Below are positions 25,401-38,800 of a stretch of 64,000 bases of DNA, in pieces. Every line of letters begins with the position of its first letter. Position 1 is the first letter of the stretch. Under the pieces are notes generated by a model, which was not told the DNA's origin, ran no database searches, and was given only the letters and a program-made list of their open reading frames with translations. Source of the stretch: Capitella teleta (lineage: Eukaryota; Annelida; Polychaeta; Capitellidae); assembly GCA_000328365.1 (NCBI GenBank), contig KB298217.1, positions 520,527 to 584,526 on the forward strand, given 5' to 3'. The translations under genes were made by a program, and so were the position numbers.

Positions 25401-27500
25401 TTAGATTCATGATAATTATATAATTAAATGCACTTACAGGTGAGACGCCAGCCATAGTGGCAGAGAGCGCGTTTTATGAGCGCGTTGTGCTGAACCACGA
25501 TTGATCTTCTGATTGACACAGGTGCAAGAAGCGATGCACCTGTTAATTCCGTTGTGCAGTATTGTGCGTCAGGTAATCGTATATATGTATACTGCCAATA
25601 CGCGCTAAGGAGTTCCAGGGAGCATAATGGGCTGAATGAGCACCCTCCAGGCACACCTCTTCCCTCTGCTCTACATTTTGTGACCAGGTAAAATGGGTAA
25701 GATGCACAAAAGTGTGGAATCATAAATACATCGTTGTTATAGCTAAAATCGAAATATCGATTTGCACAACAGATCTGTACATGTTTTAAAGAGTTATATT
25801 ACAGCGTAGTCCAAATGATGAGGGATTGATTAAAATTCACCATAAAAGACTGCTTATTTCGTTGAGAATCTCCACCTGATTCCACTGATGCCATTACATC
25901 ACCATTTGTCATGCATATATATAAGTGTAAATGAAGCGTCGAGTGTGTTTCATGACAGTGGCATTACAGAGGATTAGGTGGCTTTATAAGATGTGATCAC
26001 CTGGTATATCTGCAAGAGGTGGTTTCGTCGACTTTATTTTCACTGCTGCAAGAGAATAGGGCAAATAGCCAAACACAGGTGATGCTTATGGGGTCACGAC
26101 GGACGACATTAAAGTGCATCATATCTCTGGAGAGGCAATCAGTTTACCTGATACGTGTATATAACTAGAATTACGACAAATATACAAATGGGGCAGTTGC
26201 TGACTAGTTACATTGTTGTGAGATGAACCGCGGTTATACGTGTCACCCGGCAATAATATTTTATAGATAATATTCACTAAACGTCGATGGGTCGTGATCA
26301 TTTTAGGGGCATTGCAGCTGTTATTCATTTATATACCAACGAGGAAATTGGCATGCGGTGTCTGGTGAGATAAAAAGTAAAAATAGCTCTCTATTAAATA
26401 CTGATCTTTGCTACGTCTGGCAATGTGCAAACGCGACAAACGACTGCACATTGTGGACAACACTCAATGAGATGACGCTCCAACGCCTGCATTCGAGGCA
26501 TCAACAATAATTGATGAACCAACGCCTGCTTCAGACAATGCAGGGCAAATCAATCACCGCGATGGAAGCGCAGGTTATCATGAAAGCCAAGAGCGTGTTT
26601 TCCTATTTCGGCGACGCTTAAATTGCCAAATTCATATAAACAAAGCATATACCTATTTGCTCATTGATAGAGAGCTCTCAAGTGTTAAGCTGAGCCGCCA
26701 TGACTCTATACCCGTAATCTATCTGATATATATTATAACTTTAACGCATATACAATGTGTACGATGATGGTATTGAATTTCCCGTGAAGCACCCAACTGA
26801 GAATGACCAGACTCCAATGCATGGCACATGCCCCGTCGCAGCGCATGGATTTTCTGACTACTAGTTGATATAAGAATTCATGTCTAATTAAACTTGACCC
26901 CTATGACCTCTCTGTCAAAGCGTGCTGAAACCGCGACAATCAATACAACAATCTCCGTATCAACCCATGGTTTTCATCGTTATGATGCATCTGGATACAG
27001 CGCCTGCAATCTACTCTTTCAGATCGGGCGTCACGTTTCATAAATAGCTGTCAGCAGGCAGAGGTGGCTGAGTTGACATGCCCAACGGGCGCTTTCTTCC
27101 TTTGCTTACTTCCTTCTCTGAATTGTTGTTCTGCATAGTTCTTATACGGTCATAGCGGGGGTAGGAGGCAATCAGTCGGAGCACCATTCTCTCATTAGCT
27201 TTTTCTCCGTGAAAAGGAAAACAGGATCTATATTAGGGTGCTTCGAGGGAAAACACCGTGGGAACCCCTAAGAGGGGAATTGCGTGATTTACGGTTATGT
27301 GGGACTTGAGTCAAAACAATAACCTGTTTCATTTGGGATGTCAGTCACGCCTCACGGGTTTCAAGATAATGTACCCGCAGACGATAAGGGCTGACCGTTA
27401 TGATGCACTTTTATTGTTGTTGTGCTGTACTATGGACCAAGGTACAAAAGTTTGCGCGTAGATCCATTGTGTAACACTCAGTTGGCTGCTCCGACGGTGT
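22474..27500. other. intergenic, no gene supported
   Basis: About 5 kb without a convincing gene. It contains a C10 run followed by AAAAACA units (23484-23530), a threefold GATCGAGTGATAT-type repeat (23715-23757), and a plus-strand open piece near 25440 (reading AESAFYERVV) after ACTTACAG. The last cannot be linked to anything. Confidence 0.4.
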
Positions 27501-27508
27501 GGCGTCAT

Positions 27509-28429
27509 CAGACCTGTCAAGGTCCCAACTTTCAAAATCGTGAGGAATGCTACATGCCAGAGCGCGCGGTCCAGGATCAACCAAAATTACCAGATGTCAG
27601 GCCCCGCGCCCCCTTTCCATACCCCCCTTACATTTTTGCATCTGCTAAATTTACATGTAAAACACAGTTGTGGCTTAAAATAAGGCATGAAGAGAAACAC
27701 AAGCCGAATCCAGGCGAGAGTTTATTAACATCACCCGACTGGAAACTGGAAAAGGATATTAGTTGATTCCAGGTGAGAGTATATTAACATCACCAGACTA
27801 GAAAGAGATATTAGTTCTTACAAACACTAAGACTAGCAAGTGCAGAGAAACGAATGAGGAACAAACAAGGCTAAAGAAGAAAAAAAAGCATTCAACACCC
27901 ATGAGAACATTAAAGGAAGTGATGTGGGACAAGAGTAGGTGAGTGCTGTCAGTGGATATTAATTGGGGAAATATAATATATACACAGGAGGAAATATATA
28001 CACAGGATTAAAAAAAAAACATTCCACTAAACTACAAGCACCAAAGCCCAGAACTACTACACCCTTCCAGACCATTCAATGCAAATTAGAGAAGCAAATC
28101 ATGATCGAAATGAGGCTTAAGCAACTAAAAATACTACTCAACACTGTACAATGTACACCATAAAGTCACCTAACTTTGATTTTAGGGAATAAAATTCCCA
28201 GAGACCCCAGGGAATCTGGATGGAAAAAATCAATTTAACCGTAACATCAATTTGATGTTACGGAAGACTGTCATGATAAAAAATCCATTGTTAACCCCAT
28301 TTTGCTTTGGACCGGATAAAAATAAGAAGTTCTGAAAATTCGTGAGAAATGCTCCGATTTTCGTGAGATCGTAAGGAGGGGTCTGAAATCGTGAGTCTCA
28401 CGATTAAATCGTGAGACTTGACAGGTCTG
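27509..28429. mobile_element. non-autonomous hAT-type DNA transposon
   Basis: The ends are inverted repeats beginning CAGACCTGTCAAG (27509) and ending CTTGACAGGTCTG (28429). Homology continues more weakly inward (AAATCGTGAG motifs). It is flanked by 8-bp direct repeats, GGCGTCAT at 27501-27508 and GGCGTCGT at 28430-28437. CAG ends plus an 8-bp target duplication are the signature of the hAT superfamily. The interior (921 bp in all) encodes no transposase. It holds a duplicated 52-59 bp block (27706-27764 and 27765-27816) and a 25-bp palindrome CCGTAACATCAA-T-complement at 28239-28263. The one-base mismatch in the target repeat and the diverged inner termini suggest an old insertion. Confidence 0.75.
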
Positions 28430-28437
28430 GGCGTCGT

Positions 28438-29522
28438 CTGCTCGTTAGACAATGTTGTAGGCAAGGATGGTAGTAGTGGAGATCATTGGTTGTAGGTCTG
28501 TATGACGATGTTCATAACGTCATTCAAGGTCATAGCTTCTCAAAGAGGCACGGGTGCATTATGTTGCCCTGTTGAGTGGAGCAGGTCTGGCTGCTATACT
28601 CTTATGAAACTTTGAACCGTGAATGCAATGTGTGTGTGTGAGTTCCTGTTTTGGGGTTGTGAAATTGTCATTTGCTCTGCTGTATCGTGGTATCCTACTG
28701 TATTACTTTATCACGGTTTAATCAACGTTTCCATAATAAAACGCTCGCACGCCGCGCACGTCAGCCCTTGTAAATGCTAAATAGCCCTCGAAGTACATTG
28801 TACAAGGCGATTCAAAAGGTTATTCACTATATCATAATTAGGATTTTTCTATGGGGTGCAAAAACTGCATCTCTTTTTCTCTATATACGCCAAAATGAAT
28901 ATCCATTTTTCATTGTCTCTTGTGATCTTATCAAGAGACACAATTCTAATATAATATAGCTCACTTCTTAAAACTCGCTTTCACTTCTCTTGTAATCAGC
29001 GTAGACACGACCATTCAACTCACTCGGCGAACGATGCTTATCATAGAAGTATTCTTTATAAAACAGGAATGAGGCATACCCCCCCTCCCCCCACGAAAGG
29101 AATTCCTTTATGGACTCGTGATGATCATGTTATTTTATTATTTAATGGTGTCCAAGATGATATTCAATTATAAGACCATGGTATTAATTCATCTGCACTT
29201 TTTTGGCGTACTGAAGAGAGATGGACGTGTTTGTATAATATTATGTATGTTTGTTACATAATTAAGTTGGTGTTTATACTAAGTGACTTCTATACGCACG
29301 CACTTATGCGTTGCACATTTTATTTCGTGAGCCAAGATACTTTTGTGCAACAAATAATTGTCGAAATGAACTTTCCTGGTGCCTTGCCCCCCTTCCATTT
29401 GGTCTATACTGCATCACTTTATATGTCGACTGAATTTGTCAGCTAACAGCATTATCGCCGCGTCCTTAATACGACACTGAGAGAGGCGGGATCTTTAAAT
29501 TCCAGAGCTGTGCGTCTTGGCA
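28438..29522. other. intergenic, nothing seen
   Basis: AT-rich; a CCCCCCTCCCCCC run near 29080. No gene recognised. Confidence 0.4.
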
Positions 29523-30082
29523 NNNNNNNNNNNNNNNNNNNNNNNNNNNNNNNNNNNNNNNNNNNNNNNNNNNNNNNNNNNNNNNNNNNNNNNNNNNNNN
29601 NNNNNNNNNNNNNNNNNNNNNNNNNNNNNNNNNNNNNNNNNNNNNNNNNNNNNNNNNNNNNNNNNNNNNNNNNNNNNNNNNNNNNNNNNNNNNNNNNNNN
29701 NNNNNNNNNNNNNNNNNNNNNNNNNNNNNNNNNNNNNNNNNNNNNNNNNNNNNNNNNNNNNNNNNNNNNNNNNNNNNNNNNNNNNNNNNNNNNNNNNNNN
29801 NNNNNNNNNNNNNNNNNNNNNNNNNNNNNNNNNNNNNNNNNNNNNNNNNNNNNNNNNNNNNNNNNNNNNNNNNNNNNNNNNNNNNNNNNNNNNNNNNNNN
29901 NNNNNNNNNNNNNNNNNNNNNNNNNNNNNNNNNNNNNNNNNNNNNNNNNNNNNNNNNNNNNNNNNNNNNNNNNNNNNNNNNNNNNNNNNNNNNNNNNNNN
30001 NNNNNNNNNNNNNNNNNNNNNNNNNNNNNNNNNNNNNNNNNNNNNNNNNNNNNNNNNNNNNNNNNNNNNNNNNNNNNNNNNN
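29523..30082. other. assembly gap (560 N)
   Basis: Unknown sequence of estimated size. It directly abuts a long tetranucleotide array, which probably caused the break in assembly. Confidence 1.
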
Positions 30083-30555
<473 letters not shown>

Positions 30556-31898
30556 TTGTTTTTTTTTTCAAATGAATAGAAGTTTATTGACGAAAAAATG
30601 GGAAGATACACATTTTAAAATTCAGATGGAGTATTGGTCCTCATGTAGAGTATGTACAATTACAGTTGCATTTCACTTTATGTAGTTAGAAAATGAGTAT
30701 GAAAAAAAATCAAAATATAATAATTTAAAATAGAAGAATGTATATAAAAAAAATAATAATAATATGGTGATGTATTCCCCGCCCTTCATCCGGTTTCATT
30801 GATTTGCTTTCGATTTTCATTTCACACTGAATTTGAAAGTAGAAGTGTTGAGTATGTGTGCTATTTAATTCTTACTCCTCAAATTTACGGCAAACCTATT
30901 TGCAGAGGAAAAGAAAAAAATATCTCTATTCATTGATGGATTGCGACGTTTCATGCTTTGAATGATTGTGCAGTGAGATGCGCCTTAATAAAACTCCACC
31001 CAAATGATCACACTGTCTCTGTGCATGGTATACACAAAAACGACCTTAGGAATTTATTTGTTGCCAAAACTTTGTGCACCCACCCATACTTTTATGCATA
31101 GACATCCAAATTGTTATGTCGATTGTTTTTTTCTTGGAATTAGTTCCAGCAATCAGTTACTGCTGACTTTACAATGCTTCAGGCATTCAGTTATGCGCAT
31201 CCCACATGGTATAAATTATAATATAATGGCTTTCTCAAACGTTCCTCGTTGTAACATCACGTGGGGCAATACAAATTGAATTGACACCAGGGATTATTAT
31301 ATCGTACATGACCTCTTTGAATTCCGATTTAGCTCATTGACTCCGGGAGAGATCTGCTGTCCGATTTCATGCGTTGATTCCAATAATTGATTAAGAAGTT
31401 TATGTTAAGGAAAGTGTAATTAGGAAAATTATTAACAAAATATCAATACGCGAAAAATAATTTATGATTCTATATGCCTATAGACGCTTAAATATGCACA
31501 TACGATTCGCCAAAGTGGAAAATTCATTGAGCGTTGCTGTCTTTTATGAATACATACGATGCTCGAAGTCAGAGCATATAGCTACACATCACTGATTCTG
31601 CCTGCAAGTCTTGTGGTCAACCATGCGGATCCAGCATTGCTTTTGGTCGAGGGAGGGGCTGATATCGTCACACTTTGTGGTGATAGATGCTCCTACTTTT
31701 TAATTCATTCTGTGTACCGAGCACTTTGGGTGTAGACTGTTAAGGACATCGCTTCTTTCTCTAACGCAGATTCGGGGTTGATATACCTCAGCACCGGTGA
31801 TTAGAATTTCAACGTGATTTGCACCCAGTACTTCAGGATTTTTACCTTTCGATAATTATGAGTGCTTGAAGAATATACTGCCAGCATTCTGAGAGCAA
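30556..31898. other. upstream region of the large receptor gene
   Basis: AT-rich, with a T10 run at 30563-30572 and A-rich stretches at 30700-30760. No TATA box can be assigned with confidence, and no exon was seen. The receptor's first ATG follows. Confidence 0.4.
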
Positions 31899-31919
31899 AT
31901 GTGCCTGTTCGATTTCGCC

Positions 31920-34900
31920 ATGGGCAGAAAAACATTATGTGTTTTGTTGACTCTGTTCGGACTGTTCAGTCAAAGTCAAACGTTTGAATACAGTTATCCA
32001 GAGGTTAGTTTCTACATTATTTTGATTGGAAGAAGACTTTTGATCGAATATATTATGATTAAACAATATAATTCTTCATTGTTTCTTAAATAAACGCGAC
32101 ATATTATGTTGGTGTCAAGTCAGATATTATCAAATTCAGCTGTTCAATGATCCTTCATTTAATTCTTAACCCTGACATCAATATACTGAAATAATATAAT
32201 GATTATATATATAACAGCTAAATTCATCAGTATTTGGGCTAAATTACATGCACGTGAGAAAACAGCGCCGCCCACGTTGAGGTCAATATATTAAGTCAAT
32301 TAAATCAGCGTTCTATTTCATAAAATACAAAAATTACAAGGAAAAAAAACTATAAAGCATTAAAGCTAATTTGACAAAACTGAACTAAAAAAAAACAAAC
32401 AAAAAAACAACAACAACAATAACATATTAAATATATTCATAGAACATGCAATTACACAATGACAAGTTTTTTTTCGTTTTTTTTTTTTTTCTTTTTGTGT
32501 GTCACTTACAAGTGAATACAAATTTAATACAACGAAAAATACAATTACAAAAGAAAACAAAGATGAATTTAAATGTGAGAAAGGCAAACATAGAAATCGG
32601 AATCTAGGGCATGATTCAATACAACATTATTGTTGTTTGGTTAGTTCATTGGGGGCGGTTTTTGTCGATTTGTGTTAATTCTCCTCAAAATTGTTGCGCA
32701 ATTTCCTTTAGAAATTCCTTAAGTAGCTAGAAAGTGAAAATAAAAGAATAAACCTGATTTCAAACCCAGTTACTTCCGTGTCATAGCCATTTTCTATTTG
32801 AATGCATATGTGTATGGTTGCGCATGCGTTGAATTATTCAGCTCGGGTGAATTAATCTTACTTTTCTAATTTTGATTCTTGCATTTGTTCCAACATCCTG
32901 AATGCCATTGCCAAAATCACGAAACCCTAAATTTACAACAGATAGGACTGGATATCAGGCATAGCAGGGGTGTATCTCACATCTGGTGTTGTCTCGATTG
33001 TGTCTGATTGTATGATTTCCCCAGTGCATCAGGCATACGATTTAGACAATTAAACTGCCATTTCTTGCGAGGGCTTAATATTTTTAAATGTATAATAAAA
33101 TGAGATCCAATTTCTATCTGAATACCAGTATCATACATAATTCACGCTTCGTTGAATGACCCTGCAATATGACGTCCCTGTATAACCCCAGGTGCAGTGT
33201 ACCGTATATGAACTTGATTTGAGGGCAGCTTGTTTAATGACGACCTGACCTTGTTAACTCGATTGATTATGTAATCTCTGTTGTCCCCGGCGAGGACACC
33301 TGTGTTACACAATAGTTTCAATCTTGCACTGGAACATGCAACCATCGACGAGGCGAGCCATCCTTACTGCATGTGCGACAGTGCAGAAATGCGATTGACC
33401 AGTATATAAAAGAATTTCGATATCGACCCACAAACAGAGCTGAGAGAGCCGATTCAGAATTGCTACATCAACTCACAGGGCGGGGTTAATAAATATAGTC
33501 TAACCGAGAAGTTGAGCCGAAAATATCATCGCATGTTTGGCCAATATTGTCGTGTGTATTCGAAGGCTGGGAACTTCCAACAATGACTGAACTTCCTGTC
33601 GACTGTTCCTACAATCATCCCATGTTTATGCCATTCATTATGATTGTGAATTATAATTGTAATCCGTTATAATTGTAATTCTTCGGTGACTCTGCAGTGC
33701 TGCCCAACTGCGTAACAAGGCCGGGCGCTGTGTACTACGTACTGTCTATGGTGGTATGCAGGATAAAGAACTCATGAGATTTATCGATAAGAGTAGGGGG
33801 AAACCCCGGTCCCGGGCCTTCTGTTCTGGCGCCCGTATCATCCGAATGGGTTGGGTGGAGCCGTAAAACCCCATCACTCACTCTTAATGCCATTCACTTT
33901 CTTGGAAATTGCATGAGCACACACACAAGTATTTTCACTGATATCACACATAAATTCATGTTAATGCGATGCCCATAATTAAACGGTGTTATAACTATAT
34001 AATATACCCAATTCACCCAGTGTCAAAAGCCTTTATATTTAATACCTTTCAAAATGTGAAAGCTATTCAATAGTTACGGGAATATTTTGTAAATGCATTT
34101 TATCCAAGATCTTATTTCTTTTTCTTCAGCCGGTTCCAGCAGACAACGTCATTGACTTGGTTTGTCCTGAAGGTAAGTGAGCTTTCGTCAATAAGAAATA
34201 CCATATTTTTGATTTGATTATCGCAGGATGGACGCTAATTGGACCATTCTGCTACAAGCTTTACGCGGATAACCTGAACTGGGAAGATGCCACGTCAACG
34301 TGTTCAGAGTGAGTTTAATCTGGTCGCTGAATAGATTGTTTTGATGGCTATACTTGCAACCAACCATATTATTATTTCGATCAACTGATAATGTACACTT
34401 ACCAAACACATAAGATTAGTATCCCTTCGAAATTCTCGTTCAATCGCCAAAAAAAAAAAAATAATAATAATGACCCAATCTCGTCTCTTTTGTTGAGATT
34501 TAATCTCGATTCACCCAGGAGAAATTATTGTCGGTGTCATCCTCAATCTTGTTGCAGGGATCAATGTATGGAGGAGTTAGCTCTTCTCATAATGTTGCTT
34601 TGTTTCTGCAGATCTGGAGGTTATCTAGTCAGATTGGTTGGCTTCGATGAAAATCAAGCCATAGCATCATACGTCTCTGAAACTGACACAGCCGTCAAGG
34701 AATATTGGATTGGTAAGAAACACTTCTTTGCTCTCTATCAGCAAAAATATTTCTAGGAAAAAAAAAAAGAGACATGCAGATTACTTTTTAATAATATTAA
34801 ATTCGTCGTACCCCAAGCCCCACACATAACACTTCTTCGTGAGGAAATTATTCTCTAAACCCCACAGAAAGCTATACTTAGTGCGTTTATACGAAAAATC

Positions 34901-35842
34901 TAAGGGTTCGTCATAAAAATGAAACACCCCAGTAAACATCATGTCCTCGTGTTAACTCGATGGCTGGGATTCGTGATGCGTGTCTTTTATGTATAGCATT
35001 TAGTTCAAAAAGCCTTGAAAATAAGCAGGAGCGAAAGTGTTGATAACTTGGAAGGGTGGGGTGCATCACCGCCCTTAAACAATAAGCGGGCGTTCCTCGT
35101 ATTCTACATTGAACTAGATGTGCACTCATCCAATGGTGCATGGTGATGTATGTATCTTGTCTTCTGCACAATGCATACACTCATGAATATCGTGTCTACA
35201 AGAGTCGTGCTTCTCCGATCAAGCAGCTTCCTGGTCGAAAGTGATCTTGAAAATGTTAAGTTTGTATGCGGATAATACACAAGAGGTCAATATGATTGAA
35301 TAAATCATGTAGTACGAAGGGATGATCTTTTGTTTGTTATCCGGGTTCCACTGTTATCATAGTCATTTAATCTCGTTGCAAAGTGGAATAGGACTCGTTG
35401 GTGGGGGTCTCACTTCACAAGGACGGAGATGGGAATGTGCTCTTGGGTAACTTTATTTTATTTCTGATGCCCCTAATTAACTGCTGTCTTATATGGAACG
35501 CCATTCAGAGGCTAAGCAGTTCTTCTTCAAAAGTCCTAACAAACCATTGGAGAGCAAAACCTTTAACACATATTACTTTTTAAAGTGTATAAATCATTTG
35601 TGATACAGGTCTTCACAAGGTCGACACTGAATGGGTCTGGCATGCCGATGATTCCCTTAAAGACATTGCCCGAGGCCTTTATGATGGTTTCTGGGCAGCA
35701 GATCAGCCAAGGGAGGATGAAGACATCGGAAATTGCGTACAAGTGGCATTCAACAGCGCTGATTATTACAAGTACCCCTGGAACAGAAACGTATGTCAAG
35801 CTGAGCTTCCTTTTGTGTGCCAGGCTGATCCATGTCTCACGG
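31920..35842 (+). other. receptor exons 1-5: signal peptide and C-type lectin domain
   Basis: Exons 31920-32003, 34130-34172, 34227-34308, 34612-34712, 35609-35842. The signal peptide is [19 protein letters not shown]. The lectin fold runs from [15 protein letters not shown], through [17 protein letters not shown] and EYWIGLHK, to FWAADQP, NCVQVAF and CQAELPFVC (about residues 35-176). The WIGL and WND-like core is present. The usual calcium-site EPN/QPD motif reads QPRED and the WND motif reads YPWNRN, so sugar binding is uncertain. The introns here (54-2,126 nt) are the longest of the gene. Confidence 0.9.
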
Positions 35843-38800
35843 GTAAGTCAATTCTGTCTGGGTCGCTACTTTTACACCGTGTTTGCAGGTTCATACCGAT
35901 GTACGAATGGACAATGCTTGAACAACACGGTTGCTTGCGATGGTGTTATGGATTGCCTCGACCAATCAGATGAAAGTGATTGTGGTGGGGAGCAAACCTC
36001 TTTATTAAAACATTTACTGCAGTGCTAACCGTATTATGTATGTTACAGATTCAGAATGCAAGTACCATTTGACAACAGAAGGGCAATATGGAGAGTCGTC
36101 GTATGATGCTGGTGCAGTCTGCCAGTGGATTCTAGAGGCTCCAACGGGCAAACGTATTGAGCTGACGGTGAACTTGTGCTTTCTGAATACACTATAACAT
36201 GTGCATATTTCATGGATAGTTTGTTTCTTTTGGGACGGAGAAAGATAATGATTTCGTCAGTTTATACTCGGGAAGTTCGAACCCAATCGATGCAACTCTC
36301 ATTGCTGAGCTATCTGGAGACCTCTCTTCATTGTCGACACACTACAGTGCAAACAATTTCATGATTGTTCGGTTAACTGCTGATGAGGCAAAGGAAGGTG
36401 ATGGAGTGACTTTCGAGTGGAAAATTGGTGGGCCTGCTTGCAGTTGGTAATGCAATGAATACTTATGGTAATCGTAGTGGATGATTTGCCTGATGCGGGA
36501 AGCGATCTTGACGTTGAGACTGACTACACCACGTTCTCTTCGCCACTCTTCCCGGATGAAATAGCTGCAAGCGAAAGAGAAGAATGGGTCCTCACAGCCG
36601 ATTCTGGAAAGATCATCACCCTATGTGTTAGTCAGTCTGTTTAGTAACGAATGGAGAGTTACAAACTGAGCATCTATGTTTCAGCTGGACACCGTCGATC
36701 TTGCACCAGGAAGCTACGTTGAAATTAGAGACGGCGACAGCCTGCAATCCCCTCTTCTGGCTAAATTGGAATACAGGCAGTTGATCGATGCGAAATATTA
36801 CTTCTCGACATCCAACAACATGCACGTGTACTTCTATAGTGATGCTGGCTCAACGTCACATAAGGGCTTTGAATTCTCATACAGAGAAGGTGAGTGAACG
36901 AGAGAGTCAGCTCTCAATCTGATCTCATTTGTTATTGCAGGCTGTGATGCCACCTATGACTTGCAATACGGTGTCATCATGAGCCCTGGCTTCAGTGCTG
37001 GGCTAAACTACCCAGACGCGGTTATTTGCAAATGGCTGGTGGATGCACCAGCAGAGTATACAAACATGTCTCTGGTATTCGAAAGCTTTGATGTAGATTC
37101 ATCAGACAGTGTGAAGGTCAGATCATTAGGTATTTGGTTCTAAAAAGCAATGATGGTGATTATAGGTTACAGAAACCAGTGAAGATAATGTTGATTCAAT
37201 AGCATTCAGGAAAGATTTCACAACCAACATATTTACTGTGACTTTTGAGAGTTCTGCCATCAATAATGCTAAAGGCTTCAAAGCTACCTACGGCCCAGGT
37301 ATGACTACCGAATGCACTGTGGTTATAACTTATTCCCTATTAACGATATTTTCTTCAGCATGTAGTGATCCAGGTTTTAACTCTGATACAACGGCTGTTG
37401 GTACGGAATGGACGTACTTATCCGAAGTAGAAGTGAGCTGCTCGGAGGGTTACTTCTTTGCCCAAGAATCTTACCAAGAAGTTCCATCCGTGTCACAAAC
37501 CATACAATGTGGACTCCGTGGATGGAACGTGGCCCGAATGCCCCAATGCGAGCGTATGCCAGCATTTATTCTATATGATTATGTGTATTCATCATTGATC
37601 AATTGCAGCTGTATACTGCGGGCAGCCAACCAACATTGTTGAGAATTCCTATGTGGTCGATTCGACAGGAGTTCAGTACCAGGACACAATCACCTACGGA
37701 TGTCTGGCTGGGTATACCCTCGGAGGGTCTGATGGAGTCGTTACTTGCCTAAAGGATGGAACATGGGACAATAACTTCCCAACTTGCCAAGGTTTGTTGA
37801 TATGGGAAATGATATGGACACAAATAATGCGTCATCTCTTTAGCTCATGTGTGCGATGAAATCACTAGCATTCAGAATGGAACGATGACAGGAACAAATG
37901 GAGTCGAACCTTACACAGAGTATGCATCGATCCTCGAATTCGAATGCGATGATGGATTTGAGTTGAACGGAGACCCAATTATCATCTGCACAGAGAGCCC
38001 GGAATGGGAGGCCCCAACCTGTGAAAGTATGTTAACAACTTGACCACCAAGAAACAGTTCAAAATACGAATCATATTATTACAGTTAAAGAATGTCAATC
38101 GCTGGTCATCGAGAATGGTGCATTGGACCCCCAAGGAAACATCGTTCTGGGAGAGAGCGCTAATGTAACTTGTAATGAAGGATACAGGGTTAACGGGTCT
38201 GCTGTTTTGACTTGTTTGGATACCAAACTGTTTGATGGGTCAGCATTCTGCGAAGGTAAATATAAAATCCATACCACAAGCGTTATTTACTTGCTTTTGA
38301 ATTTTTATCAGACATCGATGAATGCGCTGATGGCAACAGCTCTTGTGCTCAAGGGTGTGAAAATACAGATGGGAGTTACGAGTGCATTTGCAACGAAGGT
38401 TACACTGTATCTGCTACTGATCCCAGCCTATGTGAAGGTATTGTGATAGATTGTCAGCAACATTGGTACTTTTGGTACTTAAATATATGCTGCAAAACAG
38501 ATGTGAACGAGTGTGACACAGACACCGATTTCTGCAGCGACATTTGCAACAACACCGATGGCTCCTACGTATGCCAGTGCAATCCGGGCTTTGATTTATA
38601 CGTGGAGAACGGCACAAATGGCTTCATTTTACCTGCCGAAGAGGACGGCCTGAAGTCCAGTGACATATTTTACATTAACCACACTTGTGTCCGTACGTAT
38701 GCCTGCTTTAAGCTATGCAAACAAACATCATAGCTCCTTTGGTGTAATTTTTAGCTGTGATGTGTCCTTCTGCTAACATTACGGACATCCCTAATGGACA

